Source: Candidatus Kuenenia stuttgartensis (lineage in GTDB: Bacteria; Planctomycetota; Planctomycetia; Pirellulales; UBA1268). Taken from it: DNA of 5,806 nt. Location: positions 1-5,806 of the forward strand of contig CAMCPF010000213.1 of NCBI GenBank assembly GCA_945876515.1, read 5' to 3'. Numbering within the stretch: the stretch's first letter is position 1; each line of letters opens with the position of its first letter. Shown here in pieces: positions 4,136 through 5,806 of the stretch. A program made the position numbers and the translations under genes. The notes under the pieces were generated by a model. The model ran no database searches and was not told the DNA's origin. It saw only the letters and a program-made list of their open reading frames with translations.

Positions 4136-5806
4136 ATGGCTCGTCAGGTTGTCTTTGCCCACGGTTCGTCGCGTCCGCCCTCCCCTTCGGGAGGGTCGGC
4201 GGCGTGGCTGGCGGTCGCGGTGCTCGTGGCGGGCTGGCAGGCGAGTGCCCGGAGTGGCGATTCAGGCGGTTGGGCGGTGCGCACCTGGCCGATCCGCGAG
4301 CTCGTCGCCGCCGGGGGCGAATCGGCTACCGTCCGCGGGGTCGCCGCGGCAGGCGACGGCACGCTGCTCGTGGCCACGACCGACGGCGTGCTGCGATTCA
4401 ATGGGAAATCATTCACCCCCGTCTCCCTCGGCCTGCCCGGCGACGAGCGGCCCTCCGTCACCACGATGACGGCTGGCCAGGCGGGCACGGCGGCCCTGGC
4501 GTTGGCATCGGGAAGCGTCGTGACCATCGACGACGGCCAGATCGTCGGCCGCGGCCCGCCGCTCGTGCGAATGCCAGCCGACTTCACGCCGGCGGTCGCC
4601 CGCACGGCCGACGCGATCTGGATCACGCTGCCCGGAGGGCGGGTGGGCCGCCTGGCCGCAGGCGATCGCAGCACGCGGATCTATGGAGCCGCCGAGGGGG
4701 TCCCTGGCTACCCCGAACCCAGCCTCGTGGCCGCGACCGCCGGTGAAACCGTGCTCGCGTGCCCGGAAGGCCTGTTCGTGTTCGCGGGCGATCGCTTCGA
4801 GCGACGCTGGGAGTTGCCCGCCGGTCGAGGCGTTGCCGCTCCGGCCCGAGATGGCAGCATCTGGCTCACGGCCCACGCCCGAATCGTGAAGGCCGGCCTC
4901 GATGCTCCGCCCGAGGAACTGCCCGAACCGGAGGCTGATTTCCCCGTCCCGACGGCCGCCGACGCGATTCGCACCGCCCGCAGCCTGTTCGAGGACCAGG
5001 CCGGCCGGCTCTGGATCTCGTCGTCGCGGCATGGGCTGTTCACGCTCGACGGCGGGCGGCTCTCCAAGCTGCCGGTGGGCGACACTTGGACCACGAACGT
5101 GGCCGACGACGGCGAGGGCGGCCTCTGGGTGGGCACCAGGCTGGCCATCCACCGGATCAGGCCGGCCGTCGCCTGGCCGACCGAGCAGCCCACCTGGAAG
5201 CCAGTCACGTCGCTCTGCGACGACGGGGCCGGCGTGGTCTGGTTCGTGACGCAGGATGGCGAGATCTTTACGAGAGCCGAGTCGCCAACCGTAGCGGCGG
5301 GCCCAAGCGCGGCGGACATCGCCTACTTCAGGCGACATCGGCCCACGTGCGTGGCCTCGGCGGCGGACGGCATCACCTGGATCGGCCTCGACAGCCAGGG
5401 AGTGGCCCGCCACGGGCCGGACGGCTTCGAGACGCTTCCCCTGCCCGAGCCCCATCGTGGCAACAAGGTCGATGGGCTGCTGGCGACCCGAGGCGGCGAT
5501 CTTTGGGCAGCCGTCGGCGAAACGCTGCTGCGGTATCGGGACGGCGATTGGCTCGCCTGCCCCGGGCCCGCCGCAGCCCCCGACGCCGCGGCCGTCACCA
5601 CCAGCCAGCCCGTGCTTCTGGCCGAGGATGCCGCCGGCCGCATCTGGGCCGCCCGCGACCAGACCGTGATCGTCACCACGCCCGAAGGACAACCGTTTTC
5701 CGCCGTCGCTCCACCCCCCGCCACGGGCAGGATCGACTCGCTGCTGGCCAACCCCCGGGGCGGCGTGTGGATCGGCGTGCGCGATGGCGGCCTCGCGCGC
5801 TGGAAG
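4136..5806 (+). CDS. Exported beta-propeller protein, two-component-regulator propeller type, 3'-truncated
   Basis: ATG at 4136-4138, then 557 codons open to the right edge with no stop. An in-frame TGA at 4043-4045 bounds the start; the only other options are GTG 4082 and TTG 4109. The Shine-Dalgarno is weak (AGG at 4125-4127). A hydrophobic stretch at 22-34 (AAWLAVAVLVAGW) ending in ASA at 36-38 looks like a signal peptide with an unusually long Ser/Pro-rich n-region. The rest is a series of propeller blades of about 40 residues with the Reg_prop (PF07494) pattern D-x-x-G-x-(L/I/V)-W-(I/V/A). The signature Trp falls at 162, 243, 293, 331, 369, 415, 457, 504 and 545; good examples are EDQAGRLWIS (286-295) and ADDGEGGLWVG (323-333). 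A Trp-less blade at 66-96 (AGDGTLLVATTDGVLRF) comes first. Known: such propellers form the periplasmic sensor of hybrid histidine kinases, GGDEF proteins or stand-alone proteins. Here the C-terminal part lies outside the window, so the output is unknown. Confidence 0.85.
   Translation, partial: MARQVVFAHGSSRPPSPSGGSAAWLAVAVLVAGWQASARSGDSGGWAVRTWPIRELVAAGGESATVRGVAAAGDGTLLVATTDGVLRFNGKSFTPVSLGLPGDERPSVTTMTAGQAGTAALALASGSVVTIDDGQIVGRGPPLVRMPADFTPAVARTADAIWITLPGGRVGRLAAGDRSTRIYGAAEGVPGYPEPSLVAATAGETVLACPEGLFVFAGDRFERRWELPAGRGVAAPARDGSIWLTAHARIVKAGLDAPPEELPEPEADFPVPTAADAIRTARSLFEDQAGRLWISSSRHGLFTLDGGRLSKLPVGDTWTTNVADDGEGGLWVGTRLAIHRIRPAVAWPTEQPTWKPVTSLCDDGAGVVWFVTQDGEIFTRAESPTVAAGPSAADIAYFRRHRPTCVASAADGITWIGLDSQGVARHGPDGFETLPLPEPHRGNKVDGLLATRGGDLWAAVGETLLRYRDGDWLACPGPAAAPDAAAVTTSQPVLLAEDAAGRIWAARDQTVIVTTPEGQPFSAVAPPPATGRIDSLLANPRGGVWIGVRDGGLARWK
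4178..4195. other. Strong GC hairpin inside the first codons of the propeller gene
   Basis: CCCTCCC, loop CTTC, GGGAGGG: a perfect 7-bp stem spanning codons 15-20, in the Pro/Ser/Gly stretch before the signal-peptide core. There is no T-run. It may slow early translation or reflect a dispersed GC-hairpin repeat inserted in the gene; the sequence alone cannot decide. Confidence 0.45.

Noticed and set aside
3896..4162. An 89-codon N-terminal extension of the PEP-CTERM gene to ATG 4162.
   Set aside because: The extension has no conserved features, would bury the signal peptide, and would overlap the start of the divergent gene. ATG 3895 has GGAGGG at ideal spacing and a signal peptide directly after it.
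4409..5692. A 427-codon open frame on the minus strand.
   Set aside because: It lies wholly antisense to the propeller gene, whose frame has regular Reg_prop blades and a signal peptide. The antisense product is Gly/Arg/Asp/Pro-rich with no recognisable domain, as expected from high GC at third positions.

Overview
The window looks like a stretch of chromosome from a GC-rich, Gram-negative-type environmental bacterium, most probably a planctomycete. This rests on the gene combination: a PEP-CTERM protein built of autotransporter-type beta-strand repeats, a secreted DUF1080 (3-keto-disaccharide hydrolase family) protein, and a long propeller sensor protein. These families are jointly abundant in Planctomycetota and some Verrucomicrobiota. 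The assignment is an inference from content, not from a phylogenetic marker. I see no rRNA, tRNA, CRISPR array, insertion sequence, integrase or origin.

Layout, left to right. (1) Positions 1-785, plus strand: the 3' part of a staphylococcal-nuclease-like gene whose product ends in a ComEA-type double helix-hairpin-helix; its true start lies left of the window. (2) Positions 795-1469, minus strand: a small exported DUF1080 protein, tail-to-tail with the nuclease and only 9 bp away. (3) Positions 1466-3895, minus strand: an 809-residue exported beta-solenoid protein with a C-terminal PEP-CTERM sorting signal. Its TGA stop overlaps the ATG of the DUF1080 gene (ATGA), so the two form a tightly coupled two-gene operon read from the right. 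(4) Positions 3896-4135: a 240-bp divergent intergenic region with an AT-rich promoter-like spot, an imperfect palindrome, a tandem 11-mer and two GC hairpins. (5) Position 4136 to the right edge, plus strand: the first 557 codons of an exported beta-propeller protein of the two-component-regulator propeller type. It is open to the edge, so its output domain is not visible.

Working model (inference): the operon makes a sorted or anchored repetitive extracellular protein together with a periplasmic or surface glycan-processing protein, and the propeller protein encoded divergently may sense an extracellular ligand. The shared intergenic region, with its direct repeats, is where joint control would act. 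The nuclease is probably unrelated to the operon. Nothing here proves a new system. The most checkable unusual points are the ATGA coupling, the tandem 11-mer, and the lower GC content of the beta-solenoid gene compared with its neighbours.
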